64,000 nt of DNA from NCBI GenBank assembly GCA_015655115.1, contig JAATFQ010000172.1, positions 1 through 64,000 of the forward strand, written 5' to 3'. The DNA comes from Sphingobacteriales bacterium (GTDB taxonomy: Bacteria; Bacteroidota; Bacteroidia; Sphingobacteriales; Sphingobacteriaceae). Below the pieces are notes generated by a model, which did not search any database, was not told the DNA's origin, and worked only from the letters and a program-made list of their open reading frames with translations. The position numbers were made by a program, and so were the translations under genes. This document shows positions 1-8,696 of the stretch, piece by piece. How positions within the stretch are numbered: position 1 is the stretch's first letter; each line of letters opens with the position of its first letter.

Positions 1-1366
1 TCTGTTCTGCCTGGAACCTTACCGCATCCATAGCATAAATAGCAATCTTACGCGGATCGGATTTTACAAAGTTCAGCTGTAAGTTCCCGGTTTCTACCTG
101 TGCCAGGTCGAGCAGTTCACTTGTAATCTTCAGCAGGCGCCCGCAATCTTCCTTAATGTGCTGAACAAGTTCTTTCTGTTCAGCGTTTATAGTGCCTACC
201 CTGTCGTCATCCAGTAGCTTCAAACTCATTTTGATGGATGAAATAGGCGTTTTCAGTTCATGGGATACGGTAGCGATGAAATTAGTTTTAGCCTCGTCCA
301 GCTCTTTGTACTGGGTAATATTTTTCAGGATATACACTTCGCCCGCCGTTTTCATGGATTCTTTGATCAGCTGGTCAAACTGATCATCATAAACAGGGAC
401 CATGATCTCCCGGCGTTCCAGCTGAAAGTAAGATTCTTTACCATCAGCATAGATCTTCATCGGTTTATCATTGCCACCTATCTGCAATATCTGATTCAGG
501 AGGTCATTCTTTTTCATCAGTTCCAATGCGTTTGCACCAATAACATCCTTTTCATTCATATTGAGCAGCTGTCCGGCTACCTGGTTCAGGAACAGCACTT
601 CTTTTTTCTCATTCAGCCCGATAATCGCATCCTGCATCTGCCCGATGATGGCCTCGATCCTTAGTTTTTCAGACTGCAATTTGGCTATGTTGCTGTTCTC
701 CCAATTATTAAGCTGCGTGGTCATTGCATTGAATTCTTTAGCCAGCTCCGAGAATTCATCAGTGCCACTGAATTCTAAATGCTGTTTATAGTTCTTCCTG
801 CTGATCTCTTTAATTGCTTCAGAAAATTCTCTTAAAGGATTGGCAACAAAACCAGGAAAGTTGACGCTAAAGGAAAACAGGATGATAAAACAGAGCGTTG
901 CGGCAGTGATGAGATAGGTAGCTGCCTTTTCTACGCCCCGCTGCGCCTGGTCGTTTTTTCTTACTATTGCCTTCATGTTCAGCTCATCAATGATCCTGAG
1001 CCGCAAGTGTATTTCTTTTAACGCCTGTGTTTGCTTATTCAGATCAACCCCAGTGGCTGTCAGCTGCCGGAAGGCATTTGCCAGCGCATCAACAGCCTCT
1101 CTTTCACCTTTTTCAGTAACATTACGTTCTTCCATGTGCAGCTGGGCAGCGAATTTGCCCGCCGCTGTTTCAGAAAGCGGCAAACCGCTGTCATCCAGGA
1201 TGGAACGCATAGACCGGGCAAACCTCAGGCTTTCATAATTATCCTTTAAAATGACCTTTGAGCTGATGGAAATCTTGTTCATGTAATACAGGGAAATGGC
1301 ACCGAAGAAGATCACTACCACGAATAAGAATCCGAATCCGAGGCGTAGTTTAGTTTTTATGTTCAT
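1..1366 (-). CDS. Sensor histidine kinase (C-terminus beyond window), partner of the truncated KdpD
   Basis: Membrane sensor kinase, open at the window edge, with about 455 codons visible from an ATG at 1366. Read in order: N-terminal membrane helix (about residues 8-28), an extracytoplasmic helical segment, a second membrane helix (about 155-178), a HAMP-like linker with a TDEFSELAKEFNAM stretch, a PAS region (about 240-345), and a HisKA domain with the phosphoacceptor in SHELKTPIS near residue 370. The ATP-binding domain must lie left of base 1. It starts 22 bp after the KdpD-like gene and is the last visible gene of the kdp operon. By family knowledge, many Bacteroidota split KdpD into a cytoplasmic sensor protein and a separate kinase; that this kinase supplies the missing half is inference from position. 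Confidence 0.85.
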   Translation of the reverse strand, partial: MNIKTKLRLGFGFLFVVVIFFGAISLYYMNKISISSKVILKDNYESLRFARSMRSILDDSGLPLSETAAGKFAAQLHMEERNVTEKGEREAVDALANAFRQLTATGVDLNKQTQALKEIHLRLRIIDELNMKAIVRKNDQAQRGVEKAATYLITAATLCFIILFSFSVNFPGFVANPLREFSEAIKEISRKNYKQHLEFSGTDEFSELAKEFNAMTTQLNNWENSNIAKLQSEKLRIEAIIGQMQDAIIGLNEKKEVLFLNQVAGQLLNMNEKDVIGANALELMKKNDLLNQILQIGGNDKPMKIYADGKESYFQLERREIMVPVYDDQFDQLIKESMKTAGEVYILKNITQYKELDEAKTNFIATVSHELKTPISSIKMSLKLLDDDRVGTINAEQKELVQHIKEDCGRLLKITSELLDLAQVETGNLQLNFVKSDPRKIAIYAMDAVRFQAEQ

Positions 1367-1388
1367 GACTTTATGGTATTATTGTTTC

Positions 1389-2522
1389 TTATGAAAGGAT
1401 CACGAGATCAGTATCCGTTTCAGCTATATTTTTCAACAATTTATTAAATATGGCTGTCTGCATAATAACCTGGAACAGACTAAGGTGCGGCTTGCCGATA
1501 CAGATCGTCGTCACTTCCTTTTCTGCAGCAATACGGCTGATCGTCAGTGTTACATCTTCACTTTTCACCTTTATCACTTCGGCTCCAAGTTCTGTGGCCA
1601 GCTTGAAGTTATTGATCAGGTGACGCTGCAGGTCAAGCCTGATCCTGTCTCCGCCTTCCCTGCTACGCTGTACATATAATAAGACCCATGGCGACCGGTA
1701 ATAAGAAGCCAGCCGGGCAGTTTTGCGGATGATGATCTTTGCTGTTTCAAGATTGGTAGAGATGCAGGCCATAAATTTCTCCGGCCGGAGTTTGATCTGC
1801 TTTGGAACTTCCACATTGATCTTTCTTTCCAGATGGTGTGCCACTTCCTTGAGTGCCAGCTCGCGCAGCTGGAGGATCCTTTCGGGTTGAAAGAAATTAT
1901 CCAGCGCACGTTTGATCTTGCTCTGATCATAGATCTTGCCCGCTTTCAGGCGGTCTATCAGCTCATCGGCGGTTAAATCTATATTGACAATCTCATCCGC
2001 CGTCTCCAGGATCTTGTCGGGTATCCTTTCCGTGATCGGAATGCCCGTAATAGTTTCGATCTCCTCGTTCATGCTTTCCAGGTGCTGGATATTTACCGCC
2101 GAGATTACACTGATTCCTGCATCAAGAATATCCGCCACATCCTGCCAGCGTTTACCATTCTTACTGCCTTCAATATTGGTATGGGCCAGTTCATCTACAA
2201 TTACAACCTCGGGGTGCAAATTGATGATTGCCTGCACATCCATCTCTTCCAGTTCCTTGCCTTTATAGAAGATCTTTCTCCTCGGAATAAGCGGGATACC
2301 ATGTAAAAGCGCATGCGTTTCCTCCCGGTTATGGGTCTCGATATAGCCGATCTGTATATCAATGCCATTTTTTAACAGCGCATGAGCTTCCTGCAACATG
2401 CGGTAGGTTTTGCCCACGCCTGCACTCATGCCGATATACACTTTAAATTTACCTCTTCTGGATTTTTTCACCAGGTCGAGGAATTTTTTTACAGATCCTG
2501 CTTTATCGTCTTCTTCCATCAT
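1389..2522 (-). CDS. kdpD: KdpD-like turgor/potassium sensor, N-terminal domains only
   Basis: At 377 aa this holds only the cytoplasmic sensor half of KdpD, whose classical form is about 900 aa. Visible parts: the KdpD sensor domain with Walker A GMSAGVGKT (residues 31-39) and Walker B-like VVIVDELAHTN (about 107-117), then a universal-stress-protein-like domain from about residue 250 to the end. The four-helix membrane region, HisKA and HATPase domains of classical KdpD are absent, and the stop codon is clean, so this looks like a native split architecture rather than a frameshift. It follows the porin gene and precedes a separate histidine kinase. In known KdpD proteins this half senses K+ status and modulates the kinase; the same role is inferred here, acting in trans. 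Confidence 0.9.
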   Translation of the reverse strand: MMEEDDKAGSVKKFLDLVKKSRRGKFKVYIGMSAGVGKTYRMLQEAHALLKNGIDIQIGYIETHNREETHALLHGIPLIPRRKIFYKGKELEEMDVQAIINLHPEVVIVDELAHTNIEGSKNGKRWQDVADILDAGISVISAVNIQHLESMNEEIETITGIPITERIPDKILETADEIVNIDLTADELIDRLKAGKIYDQSKIKRALDNFFQPERILQLRELALKEVAHHLERKINVEVPKQIKLRPEKFMACISTNLETAKIIIRKTARLASYYRSPWVLLYVQRSREGGDRIRLDLQRHLINNFKLATELGAEVIKVKSEDVTLTISRIAAEKEVTTICIGKPHLSLFQVIMQTAIFNKLLKNIAETDTDLVILS

Positions 2523-2655
2523 ATTAAATTACCATTTTAAAATAACGTACCCTTCTTTTATCAAAAAACCTATAACGACAATTAATCCTATGCAAATGCA
2601 TAGGATTAATTTTATACGAGGCGTCTTGAAATATCCGGGTACCATCGCGCTGTCA

Positions 2656-3726
2656 CTAAAATGAAACCGCAATGCTGGCAGTAATTGCCGCATTGTGATT
2701 TACAGGGTCCATCTCTCTGATGAACACCCTGTCTTTACTATCATATAGCTTACCTTCAAGCCGTACAACTGCATTGCTCACCGGTGCATAGTCGATATTC
2801 ATAGAATAGCCTGTGGTTTTAAAACCATTTGGTGTGCCAGTAGCTATAAATATCCCATTCTTGTCTTCATAATATTCTACCCTTCCGGCTAGTGCCCATT
2901 TGCTGTTTAGCTTATACTGGGCAATAGCTACCGGAGACAGGACTTCATTCTTAGCGTCGCTGCCTTTTGCCTTTTGCTGTGTTCCATAATCAAAGCCTAC
3001 GGTTAATCCAAACTGGTCAGTGACCTGGAAAATACCATATACATTGTGATAAAAACGCCTTACACGGACAGAGTCTGCTCCTTCAGTACCCAGGTAATTG
3101 CTATAGTTGACCGTAATTTCCGGAGTTGGTTTCCAGGTGAGCTGCAATCCACCGGCAGGCTGGCTATTTCCATTCTGACGGGTGATCCTCTGCCAGCCGT
3201 TCAGGTATAGCAATGCAGCAGTAAATTGTCCGTCATTGGTACCGTAAGTCATCTTTGCACCCGACTCATAATAAGGCGTATTTTCTGATGAAATATTCCT
3301 GGTGAGCACCCAGCAGTCTTTGGAAACGGCACTTTCAAAACCAATATGTGAAGAGAAAATTCCCGCATCCACCCAAAGGTTGGCAGATTTAGAAAGCTTG
3401 AGTCCGGCGTTGGCTTCGAAAATATTTTTCAGCACACCAGGTTCAGCCGCAAGATTAGCATTGGCATACGTTCCGGCCATCACACCAAGGTTGGCACGGA
3501 CCATGTCACTTTCGTAACTGCCTTTAATAAATCTAAGGTTCAGGTTCATTTCATTGTGACGGTTATGTGAATAGATAAATCCCGGTCTGTTATTATCCGT
3601 TGGCTTGTTAAAGTCGTATCCAAAATAAGCCTCCAGATATCCGGTAACTTTAATCTTTGGTGCGTCCTGTGCATAAGCAACAGATCCTATTGTTAATCCT
3701 GCAGCTAGTATTAATAGTTTTTTCAT
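2656..3726 (-). CDS. Outer-membrane beta-barrel porin of the kdp operon
   Basis: Predicted 356-aa outer-membrane protein. A signal peptide is evident (MKKLLILAAGLTIGSVAYA, cleavage before QDAPK), followed by alternating amphipathic strands rich in Y, N, G and T, ending in a typical C-terminal barrel strand with final F (SIAVSF). The sequence style matches the OmpL-like putative beta-barrel porin-2 family of Bacteroidota. It sits between kdpC and the kdpD-like gene on the same strand, so it is probably co-expressed with the potassium pump and may admit K+ or other ions across the outer membrane when K+ is scarce. Substrate specificity cannot be read from sequence. Confidence 0.8.
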   Translation of the reverse strand: MKKLLILAAGLTIGSVAYAQDAPKIKVTGYLEAYFGYDFNKPTDNNRPGFIYSHNRHNEMNLNLRFIKGSYESDMVRANLGVMAGTYANANLAAEPGVLKNIFEANAGLKLSKSANLWVDAGIFSSHIGFESAVSKDCWVLTRNISSENTPYYESGAKMTYGTNDGQFTAALLYLNGWQRITRQNGNSQPAGGLQLTWKPTPEITVNYSNYLGTEGADSVRVRRFYHNVYGIFQVTDQFGLTVGFDYGTQQKAKGSDAKNEVLSPVAIAQYKLNSKWALAGRVEYYEDKNGIFIATGTPNGFKTTGYSMNIDYAPVSNAVVRLEGKLYDSKDRVFIREMDPVNHNAAITASIAVSF

Positions 3727-3849
3727 ATATTTATTGCAATTATTTATTCGTAAATAAGGTTCCGATTTCCGTTAAGCTGCCTGTTCCTGGAGTTGGCAAA
3801 CGCATGTGGAGCAGGCAGCGGGTCGGAGTAATGTATATTGTATAAAGGT

Positions 3850-4416
3850 TTATTTCTTTAATCCGTCCAGCGCAAGGTTCAGTTTCAAAACGTTGACAGA
3901 TGAAGGACCAAACAAACCAAACAATGGTTTCTGAGTATTTTCTACTACCAGTTCAGCTACTTTTTTTTCATCCACCTTGCGGTAAACAGCAATCCTTTTA
4001 ATTTGAATAATGGCGCCCTGTTCAGAAATATTGGGATCCAGTCCGCTTCCTGAGGCAGTAACCATATCAGCCGGGATATCGGCCTTTTTTATAGTAGGAT
4101 TGTATTTAAGCAACGTATCAATCCTATCTGAAACTTGCTTCAGGTAATCAGGATTTGACGGGCCTTTATTTGAACCGGCAGAGCCTGCGGCATTGTAACC
4201 TACGGCAGATGCCCTTCCCCAAAAATATTCAGGCTTGGTAAAGGACTGTCCAAGTAAGGCATAGCCTACGACTTTACCATTTTTAGTGATTTTCTCACCT
4301 CCGCCCTTACCTTTAGAGAATCCGCCGGCAAAGGAAACAATAAGAGGATAGATAACGCAAAGCAGTACTAATAAGACTGCTGTTAGGCGTAAAGATTGTA
4401 AGATGTATGTTTTCAT
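3850..4416 (-). CDS. kdpC: Potassium-transporting ATPase subunit C
   Basis: KdpC (188 aa) is the small single-span subunit that stabilises the KdpFABC complex and assists ATP binding by KdpB. One N-terminal membrane helix (about residues 8-30) is followed by the conserved LLGQSFTKPEYFWGRASA block and a periplasmic domain with the family motif VTASGSGLDPNIS. Length is normal for the family. It lies 100 bp after kdpB, a larger gap than kdpA-kdpB, but on the same strand with no terminator hairpin noticed between them. Confidence 0.97.
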   Translation of the reverse strand: MKTYILQSLRLTAVLLVLLCVIYPLIVSFAGGFSKGKGGGEKITKNGKVVGYALLGQSFTKPEYFWGRASAVGYNAAGSAGSNKGPSNPDYLKQVSDRIDTLLKYNPTIKKADIPADMVTASGSGLDPNISEQGAIIQIKRIAVYRKVDEKKVAELVVENTQKPLFGLFGPSSVNVLKLNLALDGLKK

Positions 4417-4516
4417 GACGTTTTATTATTATTGATGTGTATTCGAGTTTAAGTGTATTCAAGCTTCATTTTATTCTCAAACTGAGACTTCCATGAGTTC
4501 TGTATTAAGGACGTGC

Positions 4517-6547
4517 TTAAACAAATAAGCCTACCAGCATGTCGATTATTTTGATCCCGATGAAGGGTGCTATTACACCACCCAAACCATAGATCAGCAA
4601 GTTTCTGCGCAACAGTGCACTGGCGCCGATCGGTTTGTATTCTACACCTTTCAGGGCAAGCGGAATAAGTATAGGAATGATGATCGCATTAAAAATCACA
4701 GCCGACAGGATTGCACTTTCCGGACTGTGTAGGCCCATAATGTTCAGGCTTTGCAGTGCTGGTATAGAGCCGATAAACAGCGCAGGTACAATGGCGAAGT
4801 ATTTAGCTACGTCATTAGCAATAGAGAAAGTAGTTAATGTACCTCTTGTGATTAACAACTGTTTGCCAATCTCAACGATCTCGATCAGCTTGGTCGGGTC
4901 ATTATCCAGGTCTACCATGTTTCCAGCCTCCTTAGCTGCCTGCGTACCACTATTCATGGCTACACCAACATCTGCCTGTGCAAGAGCCGGCGCATCATTT
5001 GTGCCATCGCCCATCATGGCTACCAGTTTACCCAAGGCTTGTTCTTCCTTGATATAATTCATCTTATCCTCTGGCTTAGCTTCAGCAATAAAGTCGTCTA
5101 CACCCGCCTTTTCGGCAATGAATTTTGCAGTCAGGGGATTATCTCCGGTAACCATTACTGTTTTTACGCCCATTTTTCTCAAGCGCTCGAAACGTTCACT
5201 GATACCTGGTTTAATAATATCCTGCAATTCGATTACACCCATTGTTTTCTCATTAACAGCCACAACAAGCGGTGTTCCACCGTTACTGGCGATGATCTTA
5301 ACCTGGTCTTCTGTTTGCGAAGGAAAGGGGTTGCCGGCAAGAAGGACAATATTTCTGATGGAATCAAAAGCACCTTTACGGGTTCTTTTGCCATCGGCAG
5401 TATCAAGGCCGCTGGAACGTGTCTCTGCAGTAAATTTGATGAATGTTGCCCCGGCAGGAACAGGCATCACTTTATAGTCCTGTGCTATGGCCAGTTCCAG
5501 TATAGATTTTCCCTCAGGCGTCTCATCTGCAAGAGAGCTCATCACGCAGGCTTCGGTAAAAGCCTTCATGTCTATTCCAGGTGCAGGGTAGAAGTTTGTA
5601 GCCTTGCGGTTACCTATAGTGATAGTACCTGTTTTATCGAGTAGCAATACGTCTATATCTCCTGCTGTCTCTACTGCCTTACCAGATTTGGTAATTACAT
5701 TTGCTCTTAATGCCCTGTCCATACCAGCTATACCAATAGCGGATAAAAGACCTCCGATGGTAGTAGGAATCAAACATACAAACAAGGAGATTAATGCCGC
5801 AATGGTGATTGGCGTATTTGCGTAATCTGCAAATGGCTTTAAAGTCACACATACAATAATAAATACCAGCGTGAAACTAGCCAGCAGGATAGTAAGGGCG
5901 ATTTCATTTGGCGTTTTCTGACGGGATGCACCTTCAACAAGAGCAATCATCTTATCAAGGAAGCTTTCACCCGGCTGGGTGTTTACCTGCACTTTAATCT
6001 GGTCTGACAATACCTTTGTTCCACCTGTTACGGACGATTTATCACCGCCTGATTCACGGATCACTGGTGCAGATTCACCTGTGATAGCCGACTCATCTAT
6101 GGTAGCAATACCTTCAATGATTTCACCGTCTGTTGGAATAGTGTCACCAGCCTCGCAGAAGAACATATCGCCTTTTTTCAGCAGGCTTGAAGAACGTACT
6201 TCTATTGTTCCATCTGCCAGAACCACTTTGGCAGGCGTTTCTTCTCTTGTTTTCCTTAACGAGTCGGCCTGAGCCTTTCCTCTTGCCTCTGCAATGGCCT
6301 CAGCGAAATTTGCAAAGAGCACTGTTAAGAGCAGGACAAAAAAGATGATAAAATTATAAGTGGGCGAACCTTGTCCTGTATTGCTGATCGAGTATACCGT
6401 AACATAGGCCATAATGACCGTTCCGATTTCTACGGTAAACATGACCGGATTTTTGATCATCACCCTGGGATCAAGCTTGATGAAGGATTGTTTCAGCGCA
6501 GTTTGCACTAAAGCAGGTTCAAATAATTTATTTGATGAAGATTTCAT
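4517..6547 (-). CDS. kdpB: Potassium-transporting P-type ATPase subunit B
   Basis: KdpB (676 aa) is the P-type ATPase subunit that hydrolyses ATP to drive K+ uptake. Key motifs are intact: TGES of the actuator domain (residues 156-159; its Ser is the inhibitory phosphorylation site known from E. coli), the phosphorylation loop DKTGTIT with Asp304, and the hinge motif [12 protein letters not shown] near residue 515. Membrane helices surround [15 protein letters not shown] (about 258-272). It starts 6 bp after kdpA ends, indicating translational coupling. Several long open frames on the opposite strand are shadows of this gene. Confidence 0.98.
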   Translation of the reverse strand: MKSSSNKLFEPALVQTALKQSFIKLDPRVMIKNPVMFTVEIGTVIMAYVTVYSISNTGQGSPTYNFIIFFVLLLTVLFANFAEAIAEARGKAQADSLRKTREETPAKVVLADGTIEVRSSSLLKKGDMFFCEAGDTIPTDGEIIEGIATIDESAITGESAPVIRESGGDKSSVTGGTKVLSDQIKVQVNTQPGESFLDKMIALVEGASRQKTPNEIALTILLASFTLVFIIVCVTLKPFADYANTPITIAALISLFVCLIPTTIGGLLSAIGIAGMDRALRANVITKSGKAVETAGDIDVLLLDKTGTITIGNRKATNFYPAPGIDMKAFTEACVMSSLADETPEGKSILELAIAQDYKVMPVPAGATFIKFTAETRSSGLDTADGKRTRKGAFDSIRNIVLLAGNPFPSQTEDQVKIIASNGGTPLVVAVNEKTMGVIELQDIIKPGISERFERLRKMGVKTVMVTGDNPLTAKFIAEKAGVDDFIAEAKPEDKMNYIKEEQALGKLVAMMGDGTNDAPALAQADVGVAMNSGTQAAKEAGNMVDLDNDPTKLIEIVEIGKQLLITRGTLTTFSIANDVAKYFAIVPALFIGSIPALQSLNIMGLHSPESAILSAVIFNAIIIPILIPLALKGVEYKPIGASALLRRNLLIYGLGGVIAPFIGIKIIDMLVGLFV

Positions 6548-6553
6548 TATAAT

Positions 6554-8272
6554 CTATTTAAGCATGGTAAAGTATTCTGCCAGCGGGCCTAAAGCCAGGG
6601 CAGGGAAATAAGAAAGTGCGTTGAGTACAACGATTACGGCAAAGGTCATCAACCCGAAAGTCAGCGTATCTGTTTTCAGCGTTCCGGCAGATTCAGGGAT
6701 ATATTTTTTCGATCCCAATAAGCCTGCAATAGCAACAGGACCAATAATTGGCAGGAAACGTCCGATGAGTATCACCGCTCCAGTAAGTACATTCCACAAG
6801 ATGTTATTGTCACCCAGTCCTTCAAAACCAGACCCGTTATTTGCATTGGATGAGGTTACCTCATACAACATTTCTGAGAAACCATGAAAGCCGGGGTTAT
6901 TGAGCCAGTTTTTTGGCTGTACTGCCCATGCCGCATCTCCATGACTGGTAAAGATGAAACTTGCAATCGCTGTTCCGGCTAAGATGAGGAATGGACTGAG
7001 CAATGTAATCAGTGCTGCAATTTTCACTTCCCTGGCCTCGACTTTATGTCCGAGAAATTCAGGTGTTCTTCCCACCATCAGTCCGGATATAAATACTGCA
7101 ATAATCAGGTAGATAAAATAGTTCAGTAACCCCACACCACAACCTCCATAGAAAGAGTTGACCATCATGCCCAGCAGCTGCCATGCTCCTGTGAGTGGCA
7201 TTGTGCTATCGTGCATACTATTGACCGAGCCGGTGGAAATAATCGTCGTTACCGTACTCCAGTAAGCAGATATTGCCGGTCCAAAGCGGACTTCCTTGCC
7301 TTCCATTGCTCCGGTAGCCTGCGAAATCCCCATTTTTGACAAGGCAGGATTTCCTCCCAGTTCAGAACTGATAGTGGGGATCAGCAGCAGGAACATCCCA
7401 ATGGTCATCACACCAAAGATCATCCAGCCCAGTTTTCTGCGCCTAATGAAAATACCAAATGCAATAACCATAGCAATAGGAATGATCATCTGTGCGATCA
7501 ACTCTACCGTATTGGTAATGTAATTCGGATTTTCCAGCGGGTGTGCTGAGTTGGCCCCAAACCATCCGCCACCGTTGGTGCCTAAATGTTTAATGGCAAT
7601 CATACCCGCTGCAGGTCCTCTCGAAACATTTACAGTATCACCCTGTAGTGAAATAAACTGGTCTTTCGCCTCATAACTTGTGGGGGTGCCATTGAAAGCA
7701 AATATTAAAGCTATGATCAATGATAAAGGCAATAGCAAACGTGTAATCGCTTTTACAAAGAATTCCCAGAAATTACCCAGTTTAACACTTGTTTTATCTC
7801 TGAATGCTTTAAAGAATACAACAGCAGCAGCGATACCCGTAGCGCAGCTTACAAACATCAAAAACATCATGACCACGTGCTGGGTGAGATAAGTAACACC
7901 GCTTTCACCAGAATAGTGCTGCAAATCGCAGTTGGCTACAAAGCTGATAACAGTGTTAAAAGAAAGATCAGCTGTCATACCGGGATTTCCATCTGGATTT
8001 AAAGGCAGCTTATCCTGATACATCAGGACAAAAAATCCGTAAACCAGCCAAACCAGGTTGATCGTAAGCAGCGCTTTCATATGCTGCTTCCAGTTCATTT
8101 CCTCTTTAGGGTTGATTCCGGAAAGCTTATAGATCCCGGATTCAATAGGTTTTAAAAAGTCTGTCCAGACTTTTTCTCCGGCAAATACCTTAGCCAGGTA
8201 CTTGCCCAGCGGAATAGCGATCACCAGTGTGAGGACGTAGGTGGCTATAATTCCAAGTAATTCTGTGTTCAT
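6554..8272 (-). CDS. kdpA: Potassium-transporting ATPase subunit A (K+ channel-like subunit)
   Basis: KdpA (572 aa) is the channel-like subunit of the superfamily of K+ transporters that selects K+. About ten membrane helices are visible, with filter-loop segments recognisable at NCDLQHYSGE (about 114-123), GTNGGGWFGAN (231-241) and SNANNGSGFEGLG in the C-terminal part. Length is normal. It is the first large gene of the operon, after two tiny membrane-peptide genes, and starts 9 bp after the kdpF stop. Confidence 0.98.
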   Translation of the reverse strand: MNTELLGIIATYVLTLVIAIPLGKYLAKVFAGEKVWTDFLKPIESGIYKLSGINPKEEMNWKQHMKALLTINLVWLVYGFFVLMYQDKLPLNPDGNPGMTADLSFNTVISFVANCDLQHYSGESGVTYLTQHVVMMFLMFVSCATGIAAAVVFFKAFRDKTSVKLGNFWEFFVKAITRLLLPLSLIIALIFAFNGTPTSYEAKDQFISLQGDTVNVSRGPAAGMIAIKHLGTNGGGWFGANSAHPLENPNYITNTVELIAQMIIPIAMVIAFGIFIRRRKLGWMIFGVMTIGMFLLLIPTISSELGGNPALSKMGISQATGAMEGKEVRFGPAISAYWSTVTTIISTGSVNSMHDSTMPLTGAWQLLGMMVNSFYGGCGVGLLNYFIYLIIAVFISGLMVGRTPEFLGHKVEAREVKIAALITLLSPFLILAGTAIASFIFTSHGDAAWAVQPKNWLNNPGFHGFSEMLYEVTSSNANNGSGFEGLGDNNILWNVLTGAVILIGRFLPIIGPVAIAGLLGSKKYIPESAGTLKTDTLTFGLMTFAVIVVLNALSYFPALALGPLAEYFTMLK

Positions 8273-8281
8273 GGCGTTTAA

Positions 8282-8359
8282 TTAAAATTTTTCTGGTTTA
8301 ATCAGCACGTAGATCATGTAGATGAAGACGGCGATGGCGATAATGAATAATGCGATCAT
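8282..8359 (-). CDS. kdpF: KdpF-like small membrane subunit (25 aa)
   Basis: A 25-aa peptide, MIALFIIAIAVFIYMIYVLI plus KPEKF, is encoded 9 bp before kdpA. It is one hydrophobic helix with a short charged C-terminal tail, which matches the length, topology and position of KdpF, the lipid-like stabilising subunit of KdpFABC. Such short genes are often missed in annotation. Assignment rests on position and hydrophobicity, since 25 residues give little sequence signal. Confidence 0.85.
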   Translation of the reverse strand: MIALFIIAIAVFIYMIYVLIKPEKF

Positions 8360-8363
8360 AATT

Positions 8364-8447
8364 TTAGATTTTTTCGAACCAGTCGATGGATTTGTAAACT
8401 ACCCAGCAGAGGATCAGCAGGGCCAGAAATAATACGATTGTTAACAT
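8364..8447 (-). CDS. 27-aa single-span membrane peptide at the head of the kdp operon
   Basis: A 27-codon frame starts with ATG at 8447 and ends with TAA 4 bp before kdpF. It encodes a hydrophobic stretch MLTIVLFLALLILCWVVY followed by KSIDWFEKI, giving one membrane helix with a short amphipathic tail. Codon-like composition, tight spacing and its position as first gene after a promoter-like sequence support translation. It could be a second KdpF-like subunit, a regulator of the pump, or a leader peptide; function is unknown. Confidence 0.65.
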   Translation of the reverse strand: MLTIVLFLALLILCWVVYKSIDWFEKI

Positions 8448-8473
8448 GATTTTTTTATTTTGTGATAAGCGTA

Positions 8474-8490
8474 TGCCAATCTAAGTGCCA
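8474..8490 (-). promoter_or_regulatory. Sigma-54-type promoter of the kdp operon
   Basis: On the minus strand the sequence TGGCAC-TTAGA-TTGGCA lies 27 bp before the first operon ATG. The sigma-54 consensus is TGGCAC-N5-TTGCW; the -24 hexamer is perfect and the TTG is at the right distance, with one extra G before the C. The start site would fall near 8463, leaving a leader of about 16 nt. Bacteroidota kdp operons are often next to an NtrC-type activator gene, which is not in this window. Confidence 0.5.
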
Positions 8491-8568
8491 CAAACCCTTG
8501 CTTAGGCCACAACAAACTAACAGTCAGAAACTTAAACACAAAAAACCCAAAAAAACCGCTTCTATCAA

Positions 8569-8607
8569 ATGATAAAGACCCTTCCATAATGGAAGGGTCT
8601 TTATCAT
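8569..8607. terminator. Perfect 18-bp hairpin between M20 gene and kdp operon
   Basis: Arms 8569-8586 and 8590-8607 are perfectly complementary (ATGATAAAGACCCTTCCA), with a three-base loop TAA. It lies 90 bp past the stop of the minus-strand M20 gene and upstream of the kdp promoter, so it probably terminates the former and insulates the latter. There is no clean T tract directly after the stem. Confidence 0.7.
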
Positions 8608-8696
8608 ATTGGAACCATTTGAAATAAAATACTAAATCCTTTCGTTGCCCATGATCTGAGCAGCGCCCTGCATAATTTTCATTTTAACAACAGCTG

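Noticed and set aside
5039-5644. 201-codon plus-strand frame opposite kdpB
   Set aside because: Composition and lack of motifs mark it as an antisense shadow of kdpB, whose motifs are complete. The same holds for other long antisense frames over purL, moaA and susC-type genes.
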